DNA from: Mucilaginibacter sp. OK098
GTDB lineage: Bacteria > Bacteroidota > Bacteroidia > Sphingobacteriales > Sphingobacteriaceae
NCBI RefSeq assembly: GCF_900142915.1
Contig: NZ_FRCM01000005.1
Span: forward strand, 372,001 to 436,000
Length of the DNA: 64,000 nucleotides
Reading direction: 5' to 3'
Made by a program: the position numbers and the translations under genes. Every line of letters begins with the position of its first letter. Position 1 is the stretch's first letter. The notes below the pieces were generated by a model. It ran no database searches, had not been told where the DNA came from, and worked only from the letters and a program-made list of their open reading frames with translations. This document shows positions 47,139-56,602 of this stretch, one piece after another.

Positions 47139-48023
47139 ATGAAAAGGTTTATAATGATTATCGCATCTATTATAAGTATAACAGCAAAAGCACAGGTTCC
47201 TGTCGAAATAAGCCTATGGCCGCAAAGCAGGCTTATAGATACTGCTAACGGGCATAAATTAGTTGAACAGGATATATCCAAACCCGGCGAAGGCTTAGTT
47301 GAAGGCAGGAGCGTGATCCGCCTTGCTGATATTATCAACCCTACAATTAAAATCTTCACGCCAAAAAATGCAAACGGTACAGCAGTTATAGTTTGTCCGG
47401 GTGGTGGATACGGCATCCTGGCTTTGGACCTGGAAGGAACCGAACTATGTACCTGGTTTAATTCAATAGGTGTTACTGCTATATTATTGAAATACCGGGT
47501 TCCTGCTTTGCCGGGAAAGTTGAGGTATGAAGCCCCGCTGCAAGATGCGCAAAGGGCCCTTGGATTAGTACGGTTTAATGCGGCTAAGTGGGGCATAAAG
47601 CCGGACCATATTGGTATTATGGGCTTTTCAGCCGGCGGGCACCTTTCTGCATTGGTAAGCAATACTTATGACAAAAGAACCTACCCGCAGGTTGATGCTG
47701 CGGACGAAGTAAGCTGCCGTCCTGACTTTACTATATTAACTTATCCGGCTTACTTAATTGATGAAAAGGAAGAAGGCAAGCTTGCGCCGGAGATAAAGGT
47801 TACCGAAAAAACACCGCCCACATTTATCATGCAAACAGAAGATGACCCCATCAATGTTGAAAATGCCTTGTATTATTATCTTGCGCTCAAAAAAGTTAAA
47901 GTTCCGGCAGAGATGCATCTTTATCCAAAAGGTGGCCATGGTTATGGAATGAGAAATAAAACAGGTGGCACCTCGGTGTATCCGCAGCTTATTGAAAAGT
48001 GGCTTGCTGATAATAAGTTTTAA
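47139..48023 (+). CDS. Secreted alpha/beta-hydrolase, probable carbohydrate esterase
   Basis: 294 residues from the ATG at 47139 (MKRFIMIIASI), with a signal peptide ending SITAKAQ. Oxyanion motif CPGGGYGILALDLEG, nucleophile elbow GIMGFSAGGHLSAL, acid in QTEDDPINVENALYY and histidine in KGGHGYGM form a complete triad. The type is common in PULs, where it removes acetyl or other ester groups from glycans so that glycosidases can act. Peptidase S9-like and BD-FAE esterases are close relatives. It begins a second gene group with two GH2 genes, 24 bp before the next. Confidence 0.88.
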   Translation: MKRFIMIIASIISITAKAQVPVEISLWPQSRLIDTANGHKLVEQDISKPGEGLVEGRSVIRLADIINPTIKIFTPKNANGTAVIVCPGGGYGILALDLEGTELCTWFNSIGVTAILLKYRVPALPGKLRYEAPLQDAQRALGLVRFNAAKWGIKPDHIGIMGFSAGGHLSALVSNTYDKRTYPQVDAADEVSCRPDFTILTYPAYLIDEKEEGKLAPEIKVTEKTPPTFIMQTEDDPINVENALYYYLALKKVKVPAEMHLYPKGGHGYGMRNKTGGTSVYPQLIEKWLADNKF

Positions 48024-48047
48024 CAAAAAGTATTTTAAAACCCGGTT

Positions 48048-49844
48048 ATGAGATCAAAAAAACTGCTCGGCTTTCTCTTGTTTGTTATCATGTTTAAATT
48101 TGGTTATGCTCAAACCAGTATGATCAATGTGTATGGACGAAACAGTGAACTTTTAAATGGCAAATGGGAAACCATAATTGATCCGTTTGATGCCGGGATA
48201 GGCTGGCGGGCTGTTTACAAAGACATTACACCAACCGGCAAAAGTGATTTTGTAGAATATTCATTTATTAAAGAGAATACATTGAATGTTCCGGGAGATT
48301 ATAACTCGCAATTACCGGAATTAACTTATTACGAAAGTTCGGTATGGTATAAAAAGACCTTTAATTACGCTCCTGGTAAAAATGAACGTTTGTTTATTCA
48401 CTTTGGCGCTGTAAATTACATTGCTGATGTTTATTTCAACGGTAAAAAATTAGGCCGGCATGAGGGTGGTTTTACTCCTTTTCAATTTGAAATAACCGAC
48501 CTTGTTAAAGAGAGTGGCAATGCGCTTATTGTAAGGGTAAATAACAGTCGGGTTAAAAACGGCATCCCCGGTTTTGGTTTCGATTGGTTTAATTATGGCG
48601 GGATCACAAGGGATGTGCATTTGATAAAAACCAAAAAAGTATTTATTGATGATTACAAAATTCAGCTCGATCCGGATGATAAGAGCCATATTATTGGTTA
48701 TGCCAAATTGAACAGTGAGTTGGCTGGTCAGAAAATTTCAATCGAGATTCCTGAACTAAAGATCAGTGAAAAAATAGTTACGGATAATAAAGGATTCGCC
48801 ACTATCAACCTAAAAAGAAAGATCCAGTTATGGACGCCGGAACAACCAAAGCTTTACAATGCAAGCCTCAACGTTGAAAATGACAGTATCAGCGACAGGA
48901 TAGGCTTTCGCACAATTAAAGTAAACGGGACTCAAATATTACTGAATGGCAAACCTGTATTTTTAAGAGGTGTGAATATTCATGAAGAGGTCCCGCAGCG
49001 AAGATCAAGGGCATATTCGGATGCTGATGCGCAGGTTTTAATAAACTGGGCAAAAGAGCTGGGGTGTAATTTTGTAAGGCTTGTGCATTATCCGCACAAT
49101 GAATACACCATTAAGCAGGCCGAAGAAAAAGGCTTGATGGTATGGGAAGAGATCCCGGTTTACCAGGGGATTGATTTTCCGGATTCGACAGTAAAAGGCA
49201 AAGCGGAATTGATGTTAAAGGAAGTTATAAACCGGGATAAAAACAGGTGTAACGTTATTTTGTGGAGCGTTGCCAATGAAACCGGGCCATCAAAAGATAG
49301 GGATAAAACCCTGGTTGCACTGGCAAAAGAGGCAAAGCTGTTAGACCCCACAAGATTAGTAACAGCCGCTTTTAACAACGTTAGTTATCATGACGGTAAA
49401 ATGGAATTAAAAGATTCAGTAATGAAATATGTGGATGTAATTGGCATTAATGAATATATGGGTTGGTATACAGATTGGGCAAAAAATCCTGAAAAAGTTG
49501 AGTGGTCCTCTGATTTTAATAAACCCCTGATCATGTCTGAATTTGGCGGTGAATCAGTATACAATAACAAAATAGATACCGCGGTAAAAGCAAGCGCCTG
49601 GAGCGAAGATTATGTAGTGAATATTTATAACAACCAAATAAAGATGTTCAAAAATATTCCTTTTTTACAAGGCGTTTGTCCATGGGTGCTGGTTGATTTC
49701 AGGTCGCCTGTGAGGATGCAATCCACCTACCAGAAAGGATGGAACCGTAAGGGTTTGTTGTCAGAACAGGGCGATAAAAAGAAAGCGTGGTTTGTTATGA
49801 AGGCATATTATGACGAGCTTAAAAAAATGAACAGGATTCAGTAA
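48048..49844 (+). CDS. Glycoside hydrolase family 2, beta-glucuronidase-sized
   Basis: 598 residues, close to UidA (603), with signal peptide (KKLLGFLLFVIMFKFGYAQ). The layout is jelly roll, Ig-like domain and TIM barrel. Acid/base glutamate lies in VILWSVANETGPSKD and the nucleophile in PLIMSEFGGES. The size suggests beta-glucuronidase or beta-galactosidase activity. The glucuronidase-specific NxK motif was not confirmed, so the sugar is left open. It follows the esterase gene by 24 bp. Confidence 0.9.
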   Translation: MRSKKLLGFLLFVIMFKFGYAQTSMINVYGRNSELLNGKWETIIDPFDAGIGWRAVYKDITPTGKSDFVEYSFIKENTLNVPGDYNSQLPELTYYESSVWYKKTFNYAPGKNERLFIHFGAVNYIADVYFNGKKLGRHEGGFTPFQFEITDLVKESGNALIVRVNNSRVKNGIPGFGFDWFNYGGITRDVHLIKTKKVFIDDYKIQLDPDDKSHIIGYAKLNSELAGQKISIEIPELKISEKIVTDNKGFATINLKRKIQLWTPEQPKLYNASLNVENDSISDRIGFRTIKVNGTQILLNGKPVFLRGVNIHEEVPQRRSRAYSDADAQVLINWAKELGCNFVRLVHYPHNEYTIKQAEEKGLMVWEEIPVYQGIDFPDSTVKGKAELMLKEVINRDKNRCNVILWSVANETGPSKDRDKTLVALAKEAKLLDPTRLVTAAFNNVSYHDGKMELKDSVMKYVDVIGINEYMGWYTDWAKNPEKVEWSSDFNKPLIMSEFGGESVYNNKIDTAVKASAWSEDYVVNIYNNQIKMFKNIPFLQGVCPWVLVDFRSPVRMQSTYQKGWNRKGLLSEQGDKKKAWFVMKAYYDELKKMNRIQ

Positions 49845-49944
49845 GATAGTCCATTACTTCCGGTGAAATCTTCATTTTTTAATAGGTTGGTAATTATCAA
49901 ATTTGATTAACCAATTTATTTCACCTTAATTCCGGCTATTCCAC

Positions 49945-52776
49945 ATGAAGAAGATCATTTATTTTATCCTTTCTGGTTTACTTACCTGCTGCAGCATTGC
50001 CGGCAGCGGACAGGTTATTCAAAACAGAAGAATTGATCTTTCAGGAAATTGGTCGTTCGGCATTGATTCCCTTGACACCGGTGTGAAAGATAAATGGTTT
50101 AATAATAAATTACCCGAAACCATTCATTTGCCGGGTTCTATGACCACCAATGGAAAAGGGGATGACATTACACTGCACACTCCATGGACAGGAGGTGTAT
50201 GGAATGCGCAATGGTACAAAGATTCAAGCTACGCTAAATACAGGCAACCTGATAATATTAAAGTCTCGTTCTGGCTGCAGCCTGTAAAACATTATGTGGG
50301 CGCAGCCTGGTATCAAAAAGAAGTGGTTATTCCCAGGGAATGGTCTGGTCAGCATATAGAACTATTCCTTGAAAGGTGCCATTGGGAAACCACTTTGTGG
50401 ATTGATGGTAAGGAAGCAGGGATGCAGAATGCATTAAGCGCACCTCACCTTTACGAGTTGGATAACTTGCTTAAACCCGGGAAACATGTATTCTCTATAA
50501 GAATTGATAACCGGATTAAAGATATTGACCCCGGAGCAGATGCGCACAGCGTAAGTGATAATACCCAAACCAACTGGAATGGTATTATTGGAGAGATGAC
50601 ACTTAACGCCAGGCCTGCTGTTTATCTTTCATCAGTTCAATTATTTCCGGATGTTGACAAGAAACTAGTTGTAGTAAAAGTAAAGATCAAGAGCCTTAAT
50701 ACAAATACAGGTTTGCTAAAACTGGCACTCAGCGCGGAGGGAAACAAGGGAAATGTGAATTTACCAACCCTGCATAAAACGGTTACGGCCGGCAAGGACT
50801 CAACAATAGTGTCGTTTACTTATCCAATGGGAACACGCCCGTTGTTATGGGATGAATTCAATCCCAACCTTTACCACATGAAGGTAACTTTAGTGGGAAA
50901 AAAAGGAACAGATAGCCAGAATGTTACTTTTGGCATGCGTAAATTTATAGCCAAAGGAAGACAGTTTACGATAAATAACCGCCCAATATTTCTTCGGGGC
51001 ACACTTGAATGCGCTATTTTTCCTAAAACGGGTTTTCCACCGGTTGATAAAGCAGCCTGGGCAAGAATATTTCGCATCAGCAGGTCGTACGGACTAAATC
51101 ATATGCGGTTTCATTCCTGGTGCCCACCCGAAGCTGCTTTTGAGGCAGCTGATGAAGCCGGATTTTATTTGTCGATAGAGTGCTCAGCCTGGGCAACGGT
51201 AGGGGACGGCAAGCCAATTGATAAATTTATTTACGCAGAAAGTAACCGGATAGTTAATGCTTTTGGCAACCATCCATCGTTTTGCATGATGCCTTATGGC
51301 AATGAACCGGGTGGCGATCATCACCTTGAATTTCTTACAGGCTTTGTTAAATACTGGAAGCAAAAAGATCCCAGGCGGTTATATACAACAGCTTCGGGCT
51401 GGCCCATTATCCCTGAAAATGATTATAACAGCACACCTGATCCTCGGATCCAGGCCTGGGGTGCCGGTGTAAAGAGTATTATAAATGCAGAACCGCCAAG
51501 TACAAATTACGACTGGTCATCCATTATCAATAAATGGCCGCAGCCAACGGTAAGCCATGAAATTGGGCAATGGTGTGTTTATCCGAATTTCAAAGAGATA
51601 AAAAAGTATGACGGCGTTCTTAAGCCTAAAAATTTCGAGATATTTTATGATCGCCTGAAAGAACATGACCTAACCAGCCTGGCCGACAGTTTCCTGATTG
51701 CATCGGGTAAATTGCAGGTGCTTTGTTATAAAGCGGATATTGAAGCGGCGCTTCGCACCAAGGGTTTCGGTGGGTTTCAGTTATTGGACCTGCATGATTT
51801 CCCCGGCCAGGGTACTGCGCTGGTTGGCGTTTTAGACCCTTTTTGGGATGATAAGGGTTATGTTACGGCAAAGGAATACAGCAGGTTTTGTAATGCAACT
51901 GTGCCGCTTGCCCGAATGACTAAACTGATCTATCAGAATAATGAAAAGCTGGAGGCCGCTGTTGAGATAGCCCATTATGGCAGCACTCCGTTAAAACACA
52001 TTACCCCAACATGGCAATTGCAGGACGGTAAAGGTAAAATCTTATACAAAGGACAGTTAAAAACGACAGATATACCGATAGGCAACGGCTTTAAACTTGG
52101 CCAGATCAGCCAATCACTAACTGCTATCAATCGGCCCGCGAAACTATCGTTACAAATAAACGCGGGCGGGCATATTAACTCATGGGATATTTTTGTTTAT
52201 CCTTCACACAACCCTGAAGCTGGTAAAAATATTTATGTTACCCAACAACTGGATGAAAAAGCTTTAGCCATATTAAATAGCGGTGGTAAGGTTTTATTAA
52301 CTATAAAAAAGGGTGCGATAAAAGACGCTAAGGGTGGTAGTGTTGCGGTTGGATTTTCCAGCATTTTCTGGAACACCTCGTGGACTAACAACCAGCCCCC
52401 GCATACATTAGGGATCCTATGCAATCCCAAACATCCTGCATTGGCAGAGTTTCCAACTGATTATTATAGTAACTGGGAATGGCAGGATGCTATGAGCCAT
52501 AGTAATGCAATCCGGCTTGACAGCCTTTCAAGTGACATTAAACCTATTGTAAGGATCATTGACGACTGGTTTACAGCGAGGCCATTGGGACTGATCTTTG
52601 AGTGCAAAGCAGGGAACGGAAGCTTAATGGTTTCGGGGATTGATTTGCTTACCAACCAGGAAAAACGACCTGAAGCTAAGCAGTTGTTATACAGCCTGGA
52701 AGCGTACATGAACACACCTGCTTTTAAGCCTGCCATACCTGTTAAAACAGAAAAGCTTGCAGCGATTTTTAAATAG
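49945..52776 (+). CDS. Glycoside hydrolase family 2-like protein, divergent
   Basis: 943 residues with a signal peptide (IIYFILSGLLTCCSIAGSG). A jelly-roll sugar-binding domain (ELFLERCHWETTLWIDGKEAG) is followed by Ig-like and TIM-barrel parts. Candidate catalytic residues are E in MMPYGNEPGGDHH and E in TVSHEIGQWCVYP, both more divergent than in the two other GH2 genes. A C-terminal beta domain (about 700-940) resembles beta-galactosidase trimerisation or Ig-like folds. Substrate is unknown, but family GH2 includes galactosidases, glucuronidases and mannosidases. It closes the enzyme set of the PUL. Confidence 0.8.
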   Translation: MKKIIYFILSGLLTCCSIAGSGQVIQNRRIDLSGNWSFGIDSLDTGVKDKWFNNKLPETIHLPGSMTTNGKGDDITLHTPWTGGVWNAQWYKDSSYAKYRQPDNIKVSFWLQPVKHYVGAAWYQKEVVIPREWSGQHIELFLERCHWETTLWIDGKEAGMQNALSAPHLYELDNLLKPGKHVFSIRIDNRIKDIDPGADAHSVSDNTQTNWNGIIGEMTLNARPAVYLSSVQLFPDVDKKLVVVKVKIKSLNTNTGLLKLALSAEGNKGNVNLPTLHKTVTAGKDSTIVSFTYPMGTRPLLWDEFNPNLYHMKVTLVGKKGTDSQNVTFGMRKFIAKGRQFTINNRPIFLRGTLECAIFPKTGFPPVDKAAWARIFRISRSYGLNHMRFHSWCPPEAAFEAADEAGFYLSIECSAWATVGDGKPIDKFIYAESNRIVNAFGNHPSFCMMPYGNEPGGDHHLEFLTGFVKYWKQKDPRRLYTTASGWPIIPENDYNSTPDPRIQAWGAGVKSIINAEPPSTNYDWSSIINKWPQPTVSHEIGQWCVYPNFKEIKKYDGVLKPKNFEIFYDRLKEHDLTSLADSFLIASGKLQVLCYKADIEAALRTKGFGGFQLLDLHDFPGQGTALVGVLDPFWDDKGYVTAKEYSRFCNATVPLARMTKLIYQNNEKLEAAVEIAHYGSTPLKHITPTWQLQDGKGKILYKGQLKTTDIPIGNGFKLGQISQSLTAINRPAKLSLQINAGGHINSWDIFVYPSHNPEAGKNIYVTQQLDEKALAILNSGGKVLLTIKKGAIKDAKGGSVAVGFSSIFWNTSWTNNQPPHTLGILCNPKHPALAEFPTDYYSNWEWQDAMSHSNAIRLDSLSSDIKPIVRIIDDWFTARPLGLIFECKAGNGSLMVSGIDLLTNQEKRPEAKQLLYSLEAYMNTPAFKPAIPVKTEKLAAIFK

Positions 52777-52912
52777 TTATAACATAGCATTTATACAAAA
52801 CTTGAAATCGGGACAGAGATAAGGAACATGCTTTTTTTAATCTTAAAGTCAACAATACACTGATTATGGGGTTATAGGGTTGCAGCAGCCGGGACGTTCA
52901 ATAATATTTATT

Positions 52913-52920
52913 TAGTTTTG
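52913..52920 (+). promoter_or_regulatory. Probable -7 element upstream of the 241-residue protein gene
   Basis: TAGTTTTG matches TAnnTTTG, 34 bp before the start at 52955. No good -33 box was seen, but this suggests the gene is not part of the GH2 operon. Confidence 0.4.
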
Positions 52921-52954
52921 CCGGCTGAAAAGAAAGATCCTGTTACCGGTAAAA

Positions 52955-53680
52955 ATGAAAAAATCCATCCTTTCCTTCCTGTTTTTAACGCTGTTAATAG
53001 TCAACAGCTATGCTCAAGATAAAAAAGTTGCTGTTGTTACATTTTATGCAGTTAAGCAAATGGGTTTAACTAACAGCAGCCAGAATGCTGTGACACCGGC
53101 GATTGCCCGGCTTAGTGAAGACCCTAAATTTGACCTGAAGCTTTTGCTGAAGAACTTTCACGACCAATTCTTTGAAAATTGTGCGAAGAGTTTTCCTTTT
53201 CAGTTTTTACCTGAAGACCAGGTTATCCATAATGATACTTATAAGGATTTCATTCCTGAAGATGCAGGATTTAACGACATTTTGAAAGGGAATGCTTATA
53301 TCCCGGTTAACGGGTATAAAGTGATTTTGCCCTTAAAGGGGAATGCCAATGAAAAAAGCTTACTTGGGATGTTTGACCGATGTGATGGCGTGATGAAAGT
53401 GTACATTAATTTTGACATGGAATCAAGAGGTTTTGGAGGGATGGCTCTTGTAAAAGTTAATGCCTACGCCAATATTATATTATTTAACAGAAATGGCAAG
53501 AAGGTATTTTCAATAAAGGAAAAAGCTATGTCAAAAATATCGGGTGCGCAGATTGCGGGCATCCCCTTCCTGACACCCGAAAAAATACTACCGTTGTGTG
53601 AAAGTGCTTCAGATGAACTGATGATAGCACTGCAAAATGATCTGCCAAAAATGGTAAGAAAAGCGGATAGGAAGCTGTAG
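52955..53680 (+). CDS. Exported protein of unknown function
   Basis: 241 residues with a clear signal peptide (MKKSILSFLFLTLLIVNSYAQ). The mature part begins DKKVAVVTFYAVKQMG, then mixed helix and strand, without a motif I recognise. It resembles uncharacterised periplasmic proteins that begin with a VAVVxF strand. It stands between the PUL enzymes (same strand) and the DUF1080 gene (opposite strand). A separate promoter is likely. Confidence 0.7.
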   Translation: MKKSILSFLFLTLLIVNSYAQDKKVAVVTFYAVKQMGLTNSSQNAVTPAIARLSEDPKFDLKLLLKNFHDQFFENCAKSFPFQFLPEDQVIHNDTYKDFIPEDAGFNDILKGNAYIPVNGYKVILPLKGNANEKSLLGMFDRCDGVMKVYINFDMESRGFGGMALVKVNAYANIILFNRNGKKVFSIKEKAMSKISGAQIAGIPFLTPEKILPLCESASDELMIALQNDLPKMVRKADRKL

Positions 53681-53732
53681 CTGTTTTTTAATAGATCCCG
53701 TCACTACATATCCGGTAAATAACAAACCAACC

Positions 53733-54578
53733 TTACTTAATAAGCTCCGCAGGCAGCCGGTTAATTGGCTGGATCTTTATTTGCCTGTAAAAGATCTCGG
53801 CACCTTCTGACTGGATTTGAATTTTTCCTTTGGTAAGAGGTGATTCCTGCCCGTTATCCATTTGTTTATTATGATATAACACCATCATTACTTTCCCATT
53901 AATAACATGTATACTGGTATCGCCATGGCAATACAGGTCTGCCGTGTTCCATTGGCCTGATGGGTTTTCAGAATCCGTACCTTTTATGCAGTGCCTTCCC
54001 TGTTTGCCGCCTTCTTTAAACGTGATAAGCGTTCCCTTTGGATCGTAAACATAATCGGTTTCTGATCTTTTAATTACGGGCATATCAGCCATGCCGCCCG
54101 CAACACCCCAATAATCACCACAATTACCTTCTTCTACCTGGAACTCCTGCGAACGCATCCATGCGCCATAATCTGCACCGTATTTTCCAACAGAATGATA
54201 AAGCAGACCGCTGTCTTTCTTTTTACCCTTCTTTTGTCCCCATGAAAGCTCACCCCATTTAAACTGTAATTGAAGGTGATAGTTTTCGTATTCCTTTTTT
54301 GTTGATATAGCCCCCCAGTTTTCGCCCGAAATGCGGATCACATTTCTCCCTCCATCTTTAACTATTGTAAAAATATGTCTTGGATCGTTATTCAAGCCTA
54401 AAGGTGTGCCGGTAATGGGTTTGCCACTATCATCAAGATCAGGCCCGATATAAGTATCCCAACCGGTAAGATCTTTCCCATTAAAGAGCTGTTTCCAGTT
54501 ATCTTTTTTTCCGGTTGTTGTAAAACCGAATACAATTATGCAAAGTAACAGGGGCAGGATAAATTTGGCAGGTTTCAT
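53733..54578 (-). CDS. DUF1080 (3-keto-glycoside hydrolase-like) exported protein
   Basis: 281 residues with a signal peptide (FILPLLLCIIVFGFTTTG). The DUF1080 jelly-roll marks are WKQLFNGKDLTGWDTY near the start, the GAISTKKEYENYHLQLQFKWGE strand pair, DSGLLYHS, and a final KGKIQIQSEGAEIFYRQIKIQPI. The family, common in Bacteroidota and Planctomycetes, includes enzymes acting on 3-keto-glycosides. The gene converges with the exported-protein gene before it and is followed upstream by a 676-bp gap. Confidence 0.87.
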   Translation of the reverse strand: MKPAKFILPLLLCIIVFGFTTTGKKDNWKQLFNGKDLTGWDTYIGPDLDDSGKPITGTPLGLNNDPRHIFTIVKDGGRNVIRISGENWGAISTKKEYENYHLQLQFKWGELSWGQKKGKKKDSGLLYHSVGKYGADYGAWMRSQEFQVEEGNCGDYWGVAGGMADMPVIKRSETDYVYDPKGTLITFKEGGKQGRHCIKGTDSENPSGQWNTADLYCHGDTSIHVINGKVMMVLYHNKQMDNGQESPLTKGKIQIQSEGAEIFYRQIKIQPINRLPAELIK

Positions 54579-54689
54579 GGCAATAGGTTTATTTATCTAA
54601 GATAGGAGATCTGCCAGCGTATGTAGGGCTATTTTTTTAATTAGCACGAATGTAATTGGAAAATTACAAGGGTTCCTATGTTTAGTCCC

Positions 54690-54717
54690 CGCAGGGTCTC
54701 TCAGAGAGGACCCTGCG
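54690..54717. repeat. 9-bp perfect hairpin in the gap
   Basis: CGCAGGGTC and GACCCTGCG enclose a 10-nt loop made largely of the word TCTCAGAGAG. No long T run follows. Confidence 0.5.
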
Positions 54718-54845
54718 ATGGATAGTGTTTTTTAGGTGGAAATAGCCACATGCTATTCCATTGCAATAAGTTTTAGTTGACCACAAACATCGCGCAGGTT
54801 CTCTCTGAGAGAAAAGGATACCCATATAATTTGGCCTCACCTAAA

Positions 54846-54864
54846 TCCTCTCCAAAGGAGAGGA
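54846..54864. repeat. Hairpin of a CCTAAATCC-type intergenic repeat
   Basis: TCCTCTCC and GGAGAGGA close a 3-nt loop. The context CCTAAATCC..AAAGG..GGACTT resembles an intergenic repeat common in Bacteroidota (from memory). Confidence 0.5.
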
Positions 54865-55254
54865 CTTTAGCTTCGCTCTTATCCAGAACCTCCGTCTGGT
54901 CCCTTTCAGGAGAGATTGCTGGGACAAAGCGTTCCATTTTTCAGCGGAACGGGGTGGAACACTATGGAACATTCTGATTATCAGGATTTTTAACTTTTTC
55001 AAAAATGCAAGTTGCTGATAATCAATGATTGTGTAATTTGATGTTTTTGCTTTGTCGTTGTAATTTGTTTATAATCAGTATGTTCCATGTTTGTTCCATG
55101 CGTTCCATTGGGGTCTCGTCCGCTTTTGGGTTTACACTTGAGTAAAAATGGACCGCTTTGCTGGCGTGGATACACAAACTTAGTCCACGCAAACTTAATA
55201 GCATTGGAGAGAGCCTGCGAAGACAAGCAAGACAATAAAATAATAAAAGCCTTT

Positions 55255-55887
55255 TTATTTTATCCGATGCGCTATACTTGTTGAATTTACTTCCCAGGTA
55301 ACGCCGTTATCAGGCGAAAATGCCTGGCTCCATAAATAGTTATCCTTGCTTATTTTTTCCCATCTGAACATTACGATCACAGGTTTGCCCTGAAAAGTAT
55401 CTTTACAATAAAACTTGCCGATCTTTCCTTCGAAAGAACCTACAACTGGCGGGTCCATTGATCCGTAGTTACTGTCAGCCCAAAAAAGGCTCCATAATTT
55501 TGTTTCGGGGTTATACAATCTAACTGTAATGCCTTCAAATGGCTTATTATTATTAACCGGGTTGAATGCCGATTTGTAAATATCCATGTTACCTATCCCA
55601 TTTAATATCATACTGTAATCGCCTGTTGCCTCAAAAGGGATCCATTCGGTACAATTGTTCAATCTTGTTTTAAGCCTTTTGTTAGTCATGGCCCATTTGC
55701 CAACTAAAAAATCAAAATCATTTTGCGACGAAGCTGTTGACGGGATGATCTCAAGATCTCCGGTTGAAGTGATCTTTGCGTTAACCATCATATGTTCTTT
55801 TAACGTTTGGGCACGGATGTGCGAAACCTGGAGTACAAATAAAATTAGTAAGGCAAGAATTTTCTGAGTATGCTGAATGTTTTTCAT
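55255..55887 (-). CDS. Secreted protein of an unassigned family, paralogue 1
   Basis: 210 residues with a signal peptide (ILALLILFVLQVSHIRAQ). Conserved marks shared with its neighbours are DFDFLVGKW, RLKTRLNNCTEW, VRLYNPETKLWSLFWADSN, a PPVVGSFE turn and WSQAFSPDNGVTWE. The FDF..GxW start recalls lipocalin-like beta barrels, but no family name is certain. It is the first of four tandem copies that point toward the second MocR gene's divergent start. Function unknown. Confidence 0.8.
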   Translation of the reverse strand: MKNIQHTQKILALLILFVLQVSHIRAQTLKEHMMVNAKITSTGDLEIIPSTASSQNDFDFLVGKWAMTNKRLKTRLNNCTEWIPFEATGDYSMILNGIGNMDIYKSAFNPVNNNKPFEGITVRLYNPETKLWSLFWADSNYGSMDPPVVGSFEGKIGKFYCKDTFQGKPVIVMFRWEKISKDNYLWSQAFSPDNGVTWEVNSTSIAHRIK

Positions 55888-55922
55888 TTGTATTACGATT
55901 AATGTTTAATAATTGATTTTTA

Positions 55923-56561
55923 TTATTTTACCCTGTGCGAGGTATTGGTTAGATTCATTTCCCAGGTAATACCGTTATCTGGTGAAAATGCCTGGCTCCA
56001 TACGGGGTTATCTTTATCAGTTTTATCCCATTTAAACATTACAATTACCGGCTAGCCGTTGAAAGTATCTTTACAGTAAAACCTGCCGATATTTCCTTCG
56101 AACGAGCCCACAACAGGTGGGTCCATTGCACCAGCGTTACTGTCGGCCCAGTAAAGGCTCCATAACTTTGTTTCCGGATTGAACAGCCTTAGGGTTAAAC
56201 CTTCATAAAGGGTTCCGTTAACCTGGTTGTAGGCAGTTTTAAAAAGATCCGTATTGCCGATCCCGTTTAGTATCGGGCCTGAATTTTCATCTGTCGATTC
56301 GTACTCTACCCATTCGGTGCAATTATTCAGCCTTGTTTTAAGTCGTTTATTGCGCATAGTCCATTTACCGGCTAAATAATCAAAATCATTTTTTGATGAC
56401 GTTTTAGAAGGAGTGATCTCAAGCTCCCCGGTTGGGGTGATCTTCGCGTTTACCATCATCGGTTCTTTTGGAGAAACAGCCTGGGCACAGGTATAAAAAG
56501 CTTGCAGCGTAAATAAAATTAGTAAAGCAAGGGCTTTTAAAGTGTATTGAATATTTTTCAT
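55923..56561 (-). pseudogene. Paralogue 2, interrupted by one in-frame TAG
   Basis: The start at 56561 (MKNIQYTLKALALL) gives a signal peptide and the family's whole core. At 56052-56054 the frame has TAG where paralogue 1 has lysine (FQGKPVIVMF). After it the same frame continues in good alignment (PVIVMFKWDK, then WSQAFSPDNGITWE) to a normal TAA at 55923. One A-to-T change would explain it. There is no frameshift. It may be a true pseudogene, a recent mutation, a sequencing error, or suppressed. Confidence 0.8.
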
Positions 56562-56602
56562 TTGTTTTATATTTATAGATTGGGCAATTTTTATTTTGCT
56601 CA

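Larger units (their letters stand above)
54579..55254. other. Gene-free, hairpin-rich stretch
   Basis: No plausible gene. It holds the 9-bp hairpin CGCAGGGTC/GACCCTGCG (54690-54717), inverted copies of TCTCTCAGAGAG (54697-54708 and 54801-54812), the hairpin TCCTCTCC/GGAGAGGA (54846-54864) and several GTTCCAT or ATGGAAC words (54931, 54964, 55082, 55093 and 55102). The pattern suggests remains of dispersed repeats. Confidence 0.6.

Noticed and set aside
54777..55235. Short open frames in the hairpin-rich gap
   Set aside because: Their sequences are made from repeat words, have no start signals and match nothing recognisable.
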